Below, piece by piece: positions 1 through 12,300 of a stretch of DNA of 64,000 bases; position 1 is the first letter of the stretch, and each line of letters begins with the position of its first letter. The position numbers and the translations under genes were made by a program. Source of the DNA: Castor canadensis (Eukaryota; Chordata; Mammalia; Rodentia; Castoridae); contig NC_133401.1 in NCBI RefSeq assembly GCF_047511655.1, positions 17,420,501 through 17,484,500 of the forward strand, in the 5' to 3' direction. Under the pieces are notes generated by a model. The model made no database searches and was not told the DNA's origin. It saw only the letters and a program-made list of their open reading frames with translations.

Positions 1-2469
1 TTAGAGATAATGCAAATAGCAAATAAAACATTTGCAGGTAACCACTGTAGGAATATGGGTTCTGGAATGGCTGGAGTGTGGTTCTGTGGTATGGTGCTTG
101 CCTAGCACGTGCGAGGCCCTGAATTCCAACCCCAGCACTGGAAAAAAAGAAAAAAAAAATGCAGGGCTGGTGGAGTGGCTCAAGTGGTACAGGGCCTCCC
201 TGGCAAGCATGAGGCCCTGAGTTCAAACACCAGTGCCACCAAAGAAAAAAGCATACTTTGGAGACAATAATACCTGGTGCTTGAATTTACTTACTTTTTT
301 CATTGCCTGAATTTAAATCCTGGCTTTACCACTTATGAGTTTTGGAAAAGTTACTTAAACCTCTGCACCTCTGTTTCTCATAAAATGGGCACAGGAGGCT
401 GAGGCAGGAGGATCCTGAGTTCTAGGTTAGCCAGGGCTACATAGTGGGCTCCAGGCCAGCTTGAGCTACATGGTGAGACCTTGCCAAAAAACAGAAAAAA
501 AGAAAAAGAAAAGCAAAAACAAAATTTTTAAAAAAGGGACAAAATGGCTGGAGGCATACCTCAGTGGTACAACGCTTGCCTAGCAGACGAAAAATCCTGG
601 ATTCAATCCCCAGCACCACAAAACAAACAAAAACAAACTTCCTTTCTTTCTGTTTTTTTTTTTTTCTTTTTTAAGGCTGACAGATGGGGGCATGGCTCAA
701 ACCCGGAGCGACTGCCTGGCAGGCAGATGAGTTCAAATCACTGTACCACCACCACCAACAAAAAGGGGGACACTACTCTAAAAGAGGCAACAATAGAATA
801 ATGTGCTTATCTTCCAAACCCCACTAGAATGGAAGCTCCACGGGGCAGGGACTTTTTCTCCTTTTGTTTTTTTTTGGCCATATTGGGGCTTTGTGCTTGC
901 AAGGCAGGCAGGCATTCTACCACTGTTTGCTTAGATCATTTTTGGAGACAGGATCTCACTTCTCTTTTGCCCAGGTCAGCCTGAACCATGATCCTCTTAT
1001 TTTCAGCTTCCCACATAGCTGGAATGACAGGCATGCACCACTTTGCCCAGCTATTGCTTGAGATGGGGTCTCGTGAACTACTTCCTGGGCTGGCCTCAAA
1101 TCTCCTTGATCCTCCTGATCTCAGACTCCCAAGTAGCTTGAACTTTCTTTGATTTGTCCCCTGCTGTATTCCCCACAGCCTGGCTGGGTGCTGGGGACAC
1201 AGTAGAACTCAACAGGCCAGGTTCCTGCTCAAAGGGACAAGGGGACAGACCACCAAGGGAGACAAAGAAAGCAACATATACCATTCTTCTGATTGCTGTA
1301 GCAGGTGAGGGCTGGGTTCCAGCCCTGCCTTCCCTTTGCCATGTAACCAGGAGAGTAATGGGCCTCCATTTACCCATCCAGGAGGGCTGGCAGAGTGACT
1401 CAAGTAGTAGAGAGCCTGCTTCACAAGCATGAGGCCCTGAGTTTAAACCCCAGTGCCACCAAAAAAAATAAAATAAAAAAATCCAGGAAATGGTGTAATT
1501 GTTGGGCATACCCAATAGGAAAATAGGTGAAGAATGTCAACAGGCAATTCACATAAAAGGAAATACGAGTGCCAAGAAGTACACCAAAGTTGTGTGCCAC
1601 CTCAAAGAAATAGACATGCCAATTAAAACAACTAGACTGTTAAAATGAACAGGATTGTCAGGCCTAGAAGTGCATGCCTGTAGTCCCAGCACTCAAAAGA
1701 CCAGAGGATGTCCGGGTGCTGGTGGCCCACGCCTGTCATCCTAGCTACTCAGGAGGTAGAGATCAGGAGGACTGAGATTTGAAGCCAGCCCAGGTAAATA
1801 GTTCAAAAGACCCTATCTCGAAAAAAACATCACAAAAAAGGGTTCAAGATGGAAGTCCTGAGTTCAAACTCCAGAACTGCAAAAAAATTAAAAAAAATTT
1901 TTTTAAAAAAGGCAGGAGGATGGAGAGTTTGAGGACTACATAGCAAGACCTGTCTCAAGAAAAAGAAGAGGCGGAGGAGGAGGAAATAGAAGAGGAAGAG
2001 GGAGGAGATGAAATTATTGATGACATCTATTGTTTGATGAAGGGGTAGGAAAATGGCGGTCTCAAAAACTGCTGTTAGCGATGTCAGTTGGAGGGCTGGG
2101 GGTCCAAGCACCAAAAAAAAAAGTCAGCTGGGGCAGTGTTAATAAAAGTGGGGCAGTATGAACTTCCTTATTTTTATTTTTATTTTTTTGGTAGTACTGG
2201 GGTTTAAACTCAGGGCTTCATGCTTGCAAGGCAGGTGCTCTACCACTTGAGCTTCTCTACCAGCCCTTTTTAGTGATGTGTTTTTTGAGATAGGGTCTTG
2301 CAAACTATTTGTCCGTGCTGGCTTTGAACCTTTATCCTCTTGATCTCTGCCTCCTGAGTAGCTGGGATTACAGGCGTAAGCCACTGGTGCCAGTGGCAGT
2401 ATGAATTTAAAAGGGTTTATGTGGCAGTACTGGGTATTGAACTCAGGGTCTTGCACCACTCAGCCCTGT

Positions 2470-2500
<31 letters not shown>

Positions 2501-4095
2501 GGTATTGAACTGAGGACCTAGCCCTCTCTAGGCAAGTGCTCTACCACTGGAGCCACCCCCACGCCAAAAGAGCATACCATAACAACAACCAAGCAATTCT
2601 AGTTCCAGGAATGAAGCCTAGAGAAACACACACATACATGCACAAAGAAGCAAATGCAAGACTGGCGGAGTGGCTCAAGTGGTAGTGTTTGCCCAGCAAG
2701 CTCCAGGCCCTGAGTTCAAATCCCATGACACCAAACAAAAAAAACCAACCAAACATGACTGTGGAAAGATTTGAAGTAGCAAAAGAATGGTAGAGCTGAG
2801 AGTAAGGTGATGTGGGACTCCCCATGACAGAATCATCCATACAGCCCTGGACAATAACAGATGATGGGGCAATGTCACCTCCATGTCAATGGATGAACAA
2901 GTTCTGAGATGAATGTAACTTGGCAAAACTGACACAAGAGAAAGTAGAAAAGCTAAAAGGTACTGTAACCATCAAAGAAATTCAATCCTTAATTGAAATC
3001 CTTTCGGGCTGGTAGAGTGGCTCAAGTGGTAGAGCACCTGCCTTGCAAGTGTCAGGCCCCAGTTCCACCACCAAAAAAAAAAAATTAAATCCTCTCCATA
3101 AAGAAATTTCCAGTCAGGGGCAGTGGTTCGCACCTGTAATCCTAGCTACTCAGGAGGAATGATCAGAAGGATCATGGTTCAAAGCCAGCCCGGCCAAATA
3201 GTTCATGAGACCCTATCTCGAAAAAACTCATCACAAAAAAAGGGCTGGTGGAGTGACTCAAAGTGAAGGCCCTGAGTTCAAGCCCCAGTACCAAAAAAAA
3301 AAAAAAAATTTCCAGGCATGAATTTCACCAAAAAAAAATTAAAAAGATAAACTCTTCATTCATATAGTCCAATTTCTGTAAAAATGTTCATATTATCTAT
3401 TGAGTGATTGCGTATACACACACATATACTTAACTGTATGTACAATTACATAAATCCACACAGTGTTGTGCACATGTACAGGCATACAGTTACAGGTATT
3501 CGTGTAGTTACTTTGCTTCATATGTGTGTGCAAATACATGAAGAAGGTGGAAGAGTCAGGCATGGTGGCAAATCTGTTACTGGAGAGGCAAAGGCAGGCA
3601 GATCTCAAGTTCAAGGCCAGATGAGGCAAAGTTAGGAGACTCTGACTCAAAAGTAAAACACAGCTGGAGGTGTGGCAAGCGGCAGAGCGCCTGCTTTGCA
3701 AGTGTGAAGCCCTGAGTTCAAACCCCAGTACTGCCAAAAGCAAAGAAAAAACCTAGAAGGGCAGGAGGCATGGCTCAGGTCCAGGGTTCCACCCATAGGA
3801 CAGTGATGAAATAGACATGTGGGGCTGTCCCTTTCTTGTACTGTACACCCCCCTTTTTGTGACCCTGGGTTAGATCGCAGGGCTTCACACTTGCTAAGCA
3901 TATTCCTATTCTTCTGAGGCACGTTGAAGTGCGAATGTAATTCAATCAGAAGCCAGAGTCACTGAAGTAAGAGCCAACGGTAAGAAGATGGTGTTGAACC
4001 CCAAGTTAGTACCTGCCACACCCAAGCAGACAGACGGCACTAAGTGTCAGTGCAAAGGAAAAGGGGCACTTCTCCCATTTCAAAGCAGAGCAAGA
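1..4095. repeat. SINE-filled intergenic region downstream of DACT3
   Basis: No gene seen. Plus-strand ID-like tRNA-derived monomers lie at about 63-155, 163-250, 548-625, 672-760, 1383-1465, 2664-2745, 3005-3085 and 3660-3745. Plus-strand B1+ID dimers lie at about 1658-1885 and 3108-3300. Minus-strand dimers lie at about 868-1130 and 2175-2395, with minus fragments at 2400-2455, 2500-2570 and 3835-3925. A B1 half occurs at 388-540 and another at 3550-3655. An older MIR-like piece (about 300-390) has the typical 'cctctgcacctctgtttctc' core. The ID halves show an A-box-like 'tggctcaagtggt' and a B-box-like 'gagttcaaaccc'. The remaining spacers are short and unremarkable. Confidence 0.8.
2470..2496. 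repeat. (CT)n microsatellite
   Basis: About 13 uninterrupted CT units between two SINE fragments. Confidence 0.97.
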
Positions 4096-4099
4096 GTCC

Positions 4100-4933
4100 A
4101 AGTATGTAACGCTGTGCATTTATTTACAAAGAGGTTAGAGAAACGCAGAATCAGGTCCCCTGTGCACCGGGGAGTTACCATCGTCATAATAAATACAGTA
4201 ATTTCAAAAAAGAAAAAAACTGAATCGGAATAGCTGAGGGTCATCCAGCTTCCCTCACTCCTCCTGGGGAGAGGGATGAGATAGAAACCATCGTCCTTCC
4301 TCTCAATCCTCCATAAATGTCCAGAAAGAGAGATGAAAGAGTCCTTTCCAGGTGTTGGCAACTCCTACTTGACCCTCAAAACCCCCAAGTCGGTGGTCTT
4401 TCCCTTCCCAGGGCACTCTGCAGGCACCCAGTCAGACGCAGAGTCTGTGATCCGGGTGCTAAGGGGATATCTTAAGGGGCCGGGGACATGGAAGGGGCAC
4501 TTTGTGAACGAGAAGGGGCACGGGAAAGGAGGAACGAGAAGGCTCAATTAAAGAAGTGAAAGGTAACAGACTGAGTAAGCTTCTAAACTAAAATGGGGAA
4601 ATTCAAACTGAATTACCCCCTTGCATACATGGACACCATTGTACGGATGAGGAAAGTGAGGCCCACAGAAGGGAAACTTCCGTGACCCTAGACTTTGAAG
4701 CCAGGAGCCGAAGTGGGCAGTCGGGGCTCCTCCCCATTCCTTCCTGTGGGGCGGGGGGAACCTTTCCAACCAAGACTGCTACGGATGCAGGAGTGAGGGT
4801 CTTTGGAAGTAGGGGAAAAAATAAAAAAAAAAAAAAAGGTGGTCTTTGGAAGGTGGGTGCTGTCGGGTCAGTGATCAGATCGGGCGTGCGGAGGTGCAGA
4901 GGCCATGGAGGGGGAGCCCAGCGAATCCCCAAC
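4100..4933 (-). other. DACT3: DACT3 3' UTR
   Basis: SINE-free sequence between the DACT3 stop and the AATAAA signal at 4119-4124. It includes a 15-base A-run near 4823-4837 (poly-T in the RNA). The 3' end is inferred to lie 10-25 nt past the signal. Confidence 0.65.
4119..4124 (-). terminator. DACT3: DACT3 polyadenylation signal AATAAA
   Basis: Canonical hexamer on the minus strand, 810 nt after the stop, and the last unique sequence before the SINE-rich spacer begins. Confidence 0.6.
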
Positions 4934-6366
4934 TCACACTGTGGTCATGACCTTGAGAGAACCCGAGCGGAAACGCAGGATCTTCTTCTTCAGCGCGTGG
5001 GAAGCCTTGATCTTCACAAAGACTTTGGCGGGGCCCGCGGGGGCCCCTCCCCCCGCCCCAGCCCCGGAGGCCGCGGTGGCCGCCACCAGCTGCTGCGGCC
5101 ACACGAGGCCACCGCTGCCGTCCGAGTCGCTGGAGGCGGAGCTGAAGGCGGGCGACTCGGCCTCGCTGGCGCTGGACTCGCTCTCGCCATAGCCGCCAGC
5201 CACGCCGCCACCACCACCGGGGGGCCCGCGGCGGCCGAGCGGCCCCAGGCGCCCCGCCGAGCACTCGGAGTCGCTGCCCGCGCAGCCCGCGTAGAGCAGC
5301 CGGCGCTGCGGGGCGGACGGGGACGGGCCCGGCCCGGGACCGCGGGTGGCGGGGGCGCGGGGCCGGGCGCGGCGGCCATCGGCGGCGTCGATCTCGGCGG
5401 TGGAGCGCCATCGGCGGCAGGAGCCGGCGGCTTGGGCCGCGAGCGTGGGCGCCGGGCCTCGGCGGGGCCGCGGCGGCCGCGGCTCTTCCCGTTCGGCCGT
5501 GGGGTACTTGGGGGGCCCGGGAGGAGCGGCGGCGGCGGCGCGGCCCAGCAGGCTGGTCTCGGACTGGGAGCGCGCAGCCTTGCGAGCCCTGGGCGAGCCC
5601 CGGCGGCCCGAGGCCTCGGTCAGGCGTCCGCGGCGGCCGGCGGCCCGGGGACGGTCCCGATCCCGCTCGCGTTCCCGCTCCCGGGGTGGCGACTGCTCCA
5701 CGCTGCGGCCGCGGGTCAGCGGGGGCGCTTTGCGGCGCGCGGCGCGCCCGGGGAGGCCGCGGGTGGCGGCCTGCGCGCCCGGGATGTACTGCGCCTTCAC
5801 CAGGCGGCCCTCGGCCGGGCTGTCGGGGGGCTCGGGGGCCGCGGGCGGCGCGGGGGGCTCGGCCGCCGCCTCCGCCTCCCACTGCGAGGCCCAGGCGCGG
5901 CTCAAGGCGGCCGGGCTGGCGGCGCGACCCCCGGCGCGCTCCACCGAGGGCTCCCGCGCGGGTCGCGCGCCCCCGGGGGGCGGGGACGCGTCTGGCGGCC
6001 GCTGGCGCACGCTGTTCTGGCGCCGCGGACCCCCGTCCGCGCCCCCGGGACTGGTCCGGGGCTGGCCCGCCCCCCGGCGGCGGCGCCTGCGCAGAAGCTC
6101 CGAGATGTAGCCGTCCAGGGGCCGCGCCGCGCCCGCCGCCGCGTCGGGCGAGTTGGCGGGCGCGCGGCCGCAGGGTCGCGGGCTGCGCAGCGCCACCGCG
6201 TGCAGGGGGCTGGGCGTGAGGAAGGGCCCCGCGCGCGCCCGCCGCTCCGCCGACGAGCAGGCCTCCGGGCCCGCGGACCCCGCCGCCGTCGGGTAGGGCG
6301 CCGAGAAGGACCGCGGCACCGCCGCCCGAGCGCCCACCGACTCCGGAGCGCTGGGACTGGCGTCTC
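4934..6366 (-). CDS. DACT3: DACT3 coding exon 4 (residues 167-643 and stop)
   Basis: 1433 nt, three quarters of the protein. Acceptor CTCCCCTAG. Contains LDGYISELL plus poly-Arg, VKAQYIPG, the [11 protein letters not shown] tract, a short poly-Ala run and a Ser/Asp-rich 'SECSAG'/'[19 protein letters not shown]' region. It ends SLKVMTTV then TGA; the last four residues form the PDZ-binding motif. Extreme GC content keeps other frames open as well, but only this frame has family motifs and phase-consistent splicing. Confidence 0.94.
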
Positions 6367-9300
6367 CTAGGGGAGGGAGGCAGAAAAAAGGGAGAGAGGG
6401 GGGTGCTCAAAGTGCTGTCTCATCCAGCCTGGGATACCAGGCTGACCCCCCCCCCCATCTGCTCACTCCTTCCCTTGTAAAACAAAGCCGTCACACACCC
6501 TGCCTTCTCACCCTCACCTCCTACCCCTCTCCTCCATGTGCATACAGCTCCAGCCACACTGGCCTCCTGGATACACAGGACAGCCTCGCTCTGGCCTCCG
6601 GGCCTTTGCACTTGCTATCCCTGCTTCCTGGGAAGCTCTTCTCCCGGGATATCTGCTTGGCCCACCATGTCACTTCAGGGAGCCACTCTGAAGAGGGCTC
6701 CCTGACCTATCTTGGGATAGGGTCTCTACATGAGACCCCAAGATAGGTTTTCTAATATGACAGTTCCTTCTCCAAACTCAAAGGGACACTTCTTCATCCC
6801 TTTCCTTGGTGTATATTTTGTCATGGCCCTAGTACGTACCAGTATTTAGTACCCTGTGTATTTTACTTACTTATCTTGTATATTTTCTCCAACAAGAATA
6901 TCCATTCCATGAGAGCAGGCATCTGTCTGTCTTGTTAATTGATGTGTTGTAGCCCTCCCGCCTTCCATAGCACTAGCATGACACATAATAGGGACTCAAC
7001 AATTTCCTGTGTCACAGGGCACAGTGGCTCATGCCTCAGGAGTCTGAGATCGGGAGGATCGCAGTTTGAGGCCAGCCCCGGCAAAAAGTTTCTCAGACCC
7101 TATTGCAACCAATGAGTGGGTGTGGTGGCTGGTGCCTGTCATCCCAGCTATGCTGGAAGAACAAATAGGATCAAGGTCCAGGCAGTCACAATGACACCTA
7201 TTTTGAAAACAATCAGAGCAAAAAGGGTTTGGGGTGTGGCTCACATGGGTAGAGCACCTGCCTAGTGAGTCCAAGGCCCTGAGTTCAAACCCCAGTACTA
7301 CCAAAAAAAAAAAGCCAGGTGCTGGTAGCTCACGCCTATATCATAGTTACATGGGAGGCTGAGATCAGAGGAAGGCTCAATCAAGTCCAGCCTGGGCAAA
7401 TAGGTCTTGAGACCCCACCTCGGAAATAACCAGAGCAAAATGGACTGGAGGTGTGGTTCAAGCAGTAGAGCTCCTGCTTTGCAAGCTACACCCTGAGTTC
7501 AAACCCCAGTCCCACCAAAAACCAAACAAACAAAAACTTCTTTGTGAGAGTAAGTAACAATTCCTGTTTGCCAAGCAGCTACCATCAGACAAGCCCAATG
7601 CCTAGGTAAAGGCTCTCTGCGTACTCAAACAATCCCCATGAGATAGACAATTTTATTACCCCATCTTAACAGATGGACACACTGAGGCCCAGAAGGAAGA
7701 GAGATGCTGAGAATCAAACCAAGAGTGAAGGTGACAGGCAGAACTGGAGTCCAGGTCTGACTCAGAAGTCTGTGCTCAAAACCACTGTCCTTTCCTAGAC
7801 CTTACGGCCCACATCCCACCCACCTTACCTAAAGACTTGGGCCTCTCACTGGCATAGATGCCCCGGGGTTCAGAGGGACCCAGGCGTCCATAGGAGCCAG
7901 ATCCAGAAAAGCCACTGTCCCCGCAGAAGGTGGAGGGGGGTGAATCGGGGCCTCCCGTACAGTTGGGGTCTTCATAGAAGCCTGGATTCCAGGGAGAAGC
8001 CAAGAGACAATCAGGAGGTAAGAAGGGGAGAGACAGGGCGAGCCTGAGAGATAGGAGGCAGTGGGAAAGATTGGGGTGTCCCAGGCAGCCCCGATCCCCT
8101 CCACCCATGCTCACCAGAGCTGCGCCCGCTCTCCTGTTCCAGGCCCCCAGACTCCAGGCTCAGGTCTCCCAGCTGCTGGCCCAAGTCCCAGATGAGCCCA
8201 GGCAGGGCCTCCTGAGGGCATGGGGAGAGTGGGATGGTCAGAACATCCCCAGAATCCCTGCCACCTTCCCCCCATCCCCATTTCGTGACTTCATAACAGA
8301 GCTTCATTTTGACAGGCTTCAACTTCCTAAGGATAAAATCAGTACTTGAGCCCCAGGACCTCCTCAAGATCAAAATCTCTTATCACCATTAGAAAGTCCT
8401 TCTCCCTGTCTAACTCCTGTCCTTCATGCTGCAGCTCCATCTCATTTGCTCTTAGGTGCAATGAGGCCTCAAAAGTCCCCTCTCCATCATTCCTTCCACC
8501 ATCTTTGCTCACAGCACCCTGTTAGAACATCCCTCTTTGACACAAGCCAAAATAAATCTTTGTCCTAAATAAAGTCCCTCTTGGAATCAAACTTCAGGTC
8601 TTCTTGCTGTATGAACAGATCACTGCTAAAAGGTGGTGTCCAGGAGACAGCAGATACCTTGGCCATGGGTCTGCCTTCTCCTAGGCTTTGACCATCTTTT
8701 TCAGGGGCTTCCATCTTGCACCACGACCCCTTATTACCAGAGGAAGACTCTTGTGAAATGTCTGTAACAACTTCCTGCTGCAGACAGACTCCCTCATATA
8801 GATAAAATAGACTGACCACAATCCATGTACTCCCCCCAGAAAAAACTCCACCCCCTGTGTCTCCTGGAAGTCCTCCTATGAGTCTAGACTTACTGGTACT
8901 GCACCAGTAATCACCAGCAATTTCTGTCCCTGGTTCTCCTCCTGCCCTGGCTCCATTCCCATCCAGAAGCCCCCAGTGTCTGTCCACAGCTCCTCATTCC
9001 CATATATCAATGAAAGTGAAGACCCTTCCAAGGGAGTGACCTTGACCTTTTAGAGGGTTGGGGGGGTAAGAGCTGAAACAACAGACAGGTCTCCAAGACA
9101 CCGGGACTTAACCTCCTATTGGAAGAGAGAAGGTGGGTCAGTCAGGGAACACAGCACAGGGCCTGAGCTAGCAGCAGCCTGGGGTTGACGGTTGACCCTC
9201 AGACAAAAGCGGCTTGTCTGGCCGGCAGAGGGCGGGAGGAGGGAGGAGGGGCCGGGAGGGCAGCCACCCAGCCCTGCCTATTTAGGGCAGAAAGACTGGC

Positions 9301-12300
9301 CAGCTCCCGCAGGCACAACCCCCCCACCCCAGCTTCTGATTCCGGTGACTCCTGGGCCCTGCCTCCTCCCCTCCCCAGAACAGAAGCCTCCCTCTGAGCC
9401 CGTGTATGCGACAGTCATTCCTACAGAGACTGCCCTGAGAAGGCAGAAATGCCCCTGGCAGAATCAACTTTGAGCAGAATCCCCAAAAAGCAACCGATTT
9501 GCGCATTAGGGGTAGCTAAAAAAGTCATGGACCATGCCATGCCCCCGCACCCCACCTCCAAATCACTGGCTGGCTTACTGCCTCAGCCACTTTAACCTCC
9601 TCACTGTTCCTGGAATGTAGCCTGGCAAACTCTTATCCCCAGCACCTCTGATCCTTTCTCCGACAGCTTTCCAAATTAGCTCCCCTGTCATTCTGGATCT
9701 TGTTGCCTTTTTTTTTTCTACATAGCAGTAACGAAGTCTTCATGCCTTAAAATTATACATTGGGGCGTTCACTTGTTTATTGGCTCTCTCACTGGGACGT
9801 GATTTCTCACTGGGGTAGAGATTCCTGCTCCCTCCTCCCAGAACCTAGGACAGTAGCTGGCACAAAGGACAGTTCTGGATATAGTTGATGCAGTGAAATA
9901 CTACACAGCTGATAAGAGGAAGTAAGGCAGATGTCATGGAGATAGAGCTGTCACGAAGATTCAGCACTGAGCAGGAGGGCAGAATGCATAGCATGAGAGC
10001 AAGTGAATCAGAATCATAGCTACCTGTCACTTCGTGATGGGGACACATGCTAAGAAATGCATCATTAAGTGATTTCATCCTACTGGGAACATTACAGCAT
10101 GTACTTAAACTGAGACAGCTCCAATGTCACTACGCAATACAATCTTATGAGACTCCTATATCCAGTGCATTGTTCACTGAGATGTCATTAAGTATGACTG
10201 CACCTGAAGGGCTTGTTAAAACTCATACTACTGGACCCAGGGTGGTGACACACACCTTTAATCCCAGCAACTTGGGAGTCAGAGGTAGGAAACTCATGGT
10301 CTGAGGCTGGCCCCGGGGGCAAAAGCACAAGACCCTATCTGAAAAGTAAGTAAGCAAAAGGGCTGGGGGGTGTGGCTCAAGTGGTAGCACACCAGCCTAG
10401 CAAGCAAGAGGCCCTGGGTTCAAATCCCAGTATTGCAAAACAAAAAACAAGTTACCAAGTCTTACTTCCAGGACTTCTGGTTGGGGTGCTGCTGGCTGAG
10501 AGGCACATCTCTGGGTGTCCCCCAAGAAACTAGAATTTGTTAAAAAAAAAAAAAAAGCCCTCCACTTCTTTCCTGGTATGTAAACTGTTTCTCTATAGAG
10601 CATTGGAAGAGTTCTAGGACTCAAGCCAAGGTGACAGCAGTGGTGACCTCAGGGGACAGGTGAATTCAGGAGTCATGGAAGGATGAAGGGACTGGATGGT
10701 AGAATGAGGTATGACTTAGCGCCACATGGGTAAGGTTCAAATTCAGCTCTGCCATTGCACAGCTGAGAGACCTTGGATGGGTGACTGAACCTCTCAGAGC
10801 CTCAGTTTCCTCATCTGTAACACGCGCCTCATGTGACTCAGCCTCTTACAGGTTGTTATGAGGATTAAATGAGTTAAAAGAGAATTTCCTGCCAGGCACA
10901 GTAGCTCATGCCTGTAATCCTAGCTATTTGGGAGGCTGAGATCAGGAGGATTACAGTTCAAGGACAGTCCCGGCAAATACTTTGAGACCCCCCCCATCTC
11001 CAAAATAACCAGAGCAAAATGGCCTGGAGGTGTGGCTCAAGGCAGGTACAGTACCTGCTTTGCTCTGAGTTCAAACCCCAGTCCCATCGAAAATAAAAAA
11101 AAGCATTTCCTTTAAGCACTTAATAAATGCTAGCTTGCATTATTACATGAAAGCTATAAGGAATACCTTAAAGTACTGCCTGTACAATTAAAAATATATT
11201 GCAAAATTACAGTTTTTTGGTAAATTCTACAGGTCACATTTAAATTTGTCCACTTCAGGGAAGAGCAGAAGTTGGGGGACAGACAGTCTGGGGTCTCCTT
11301 CCCGTATCTAGACCCCGTAAATATTTTCTCCAGTCTAATCCCCTTCCCCCATTATGCAAACCTAACCTCCTTCCCTCCAGCTTTTTAATTTTTTGGTGGT
11401 ACTGGGGTTTGAACTCAAGGCCTGCACTTGCCGGCACTGTACCACTAGAGCCACACCCCCAAGCCTGTACAACTCTTTTTAAAACTAGGGAACTGAGTAC
11501 TGTTCCCTGCCTCTGCACAATATCCTCAACTTTTTTTTTTTTTTCAATTTGCAAGCCCTTCTACAAGCAGGCCATCTGGCTCAGGCAGGCTTCACAAGAG
11601 CATGGTTAAGAACCCCTGGACACCCCTTTATCCCAAGTTTGCCACACGTGTGTTCCTCTCCTTCCATTTCCCTAGCAGTGTCCAGTGCCCTGTTAGCTCT
11701 GTTAGGAAGTCCTTCTGCAAGTCTAACTTAAGTCCTCCTTGCTGCAAGGAACCGGTTTCCTTCCTGGGAGTAAACAGGACCCAGGGAACCCCCCACCCCA
11801 CTCCCAGGATTCATGCCTGTTTTCTGCAACAGTCATAGTCTTTACCGGGTAGCCTGAGCATTCCTATCAGAAACTCACCAAGTCTGGCTTCAGTCTTAGG
11901 AGCTGGGGACGTGGCTAAGTCCTCTAAGACGGGGTGCAGGGATCAGAAGCGGCCCCAACCCTGTTCAGAAGGACCCCGGAACCCCCCCCCCCACTGGAGG
12001 CGTTTATATTTAGCGCCGCTCCGCTCCTCCCTGCGTGCCGCTGTCTCCCTCCCCCCGCCTGCCACCGCCTCCTCCCCGATGCTGGGTCCAGCTTTTAACT
12101 GATGACTAGGAGGGGACAGGCCACTTCACGCTTGGAGGGCTGAGGGCTGTGGAGGGAGGAGACAGACGGGTGGAAAAGAGGGAGACAGATGCGGACGGAG
12201 TGGGGTGGAGGGACCGAGGACCCATCCTGGTCCCTTCTCCCTCTCCTGGAGGGCTGAAGGCGCCTTCCCCAGGCCGGGCGGCTTGGGCAGGGGGAGCTGG

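Noticed and set aside
1-4095. Evenly similar repeated blocks that could suggest a CRISPR-like or tandem array
   Set aside because: Units are dispersed in both orientations, differ in length and carry A-rich tails and tRNA-type boxes. They are SINEs.
4682-6370. Very long plus-strand open frame (562 codons) antisense to DACT3 exon 4, and a 511-codon minus frame overlapping it
   Set aside because: Extreme GC content removes stop codons in every frame. The translations are low-complexity Arg/Gly/Ala/Pro with no domain, while the third frame gives the conserved DACT3 sequence with correct splicing.
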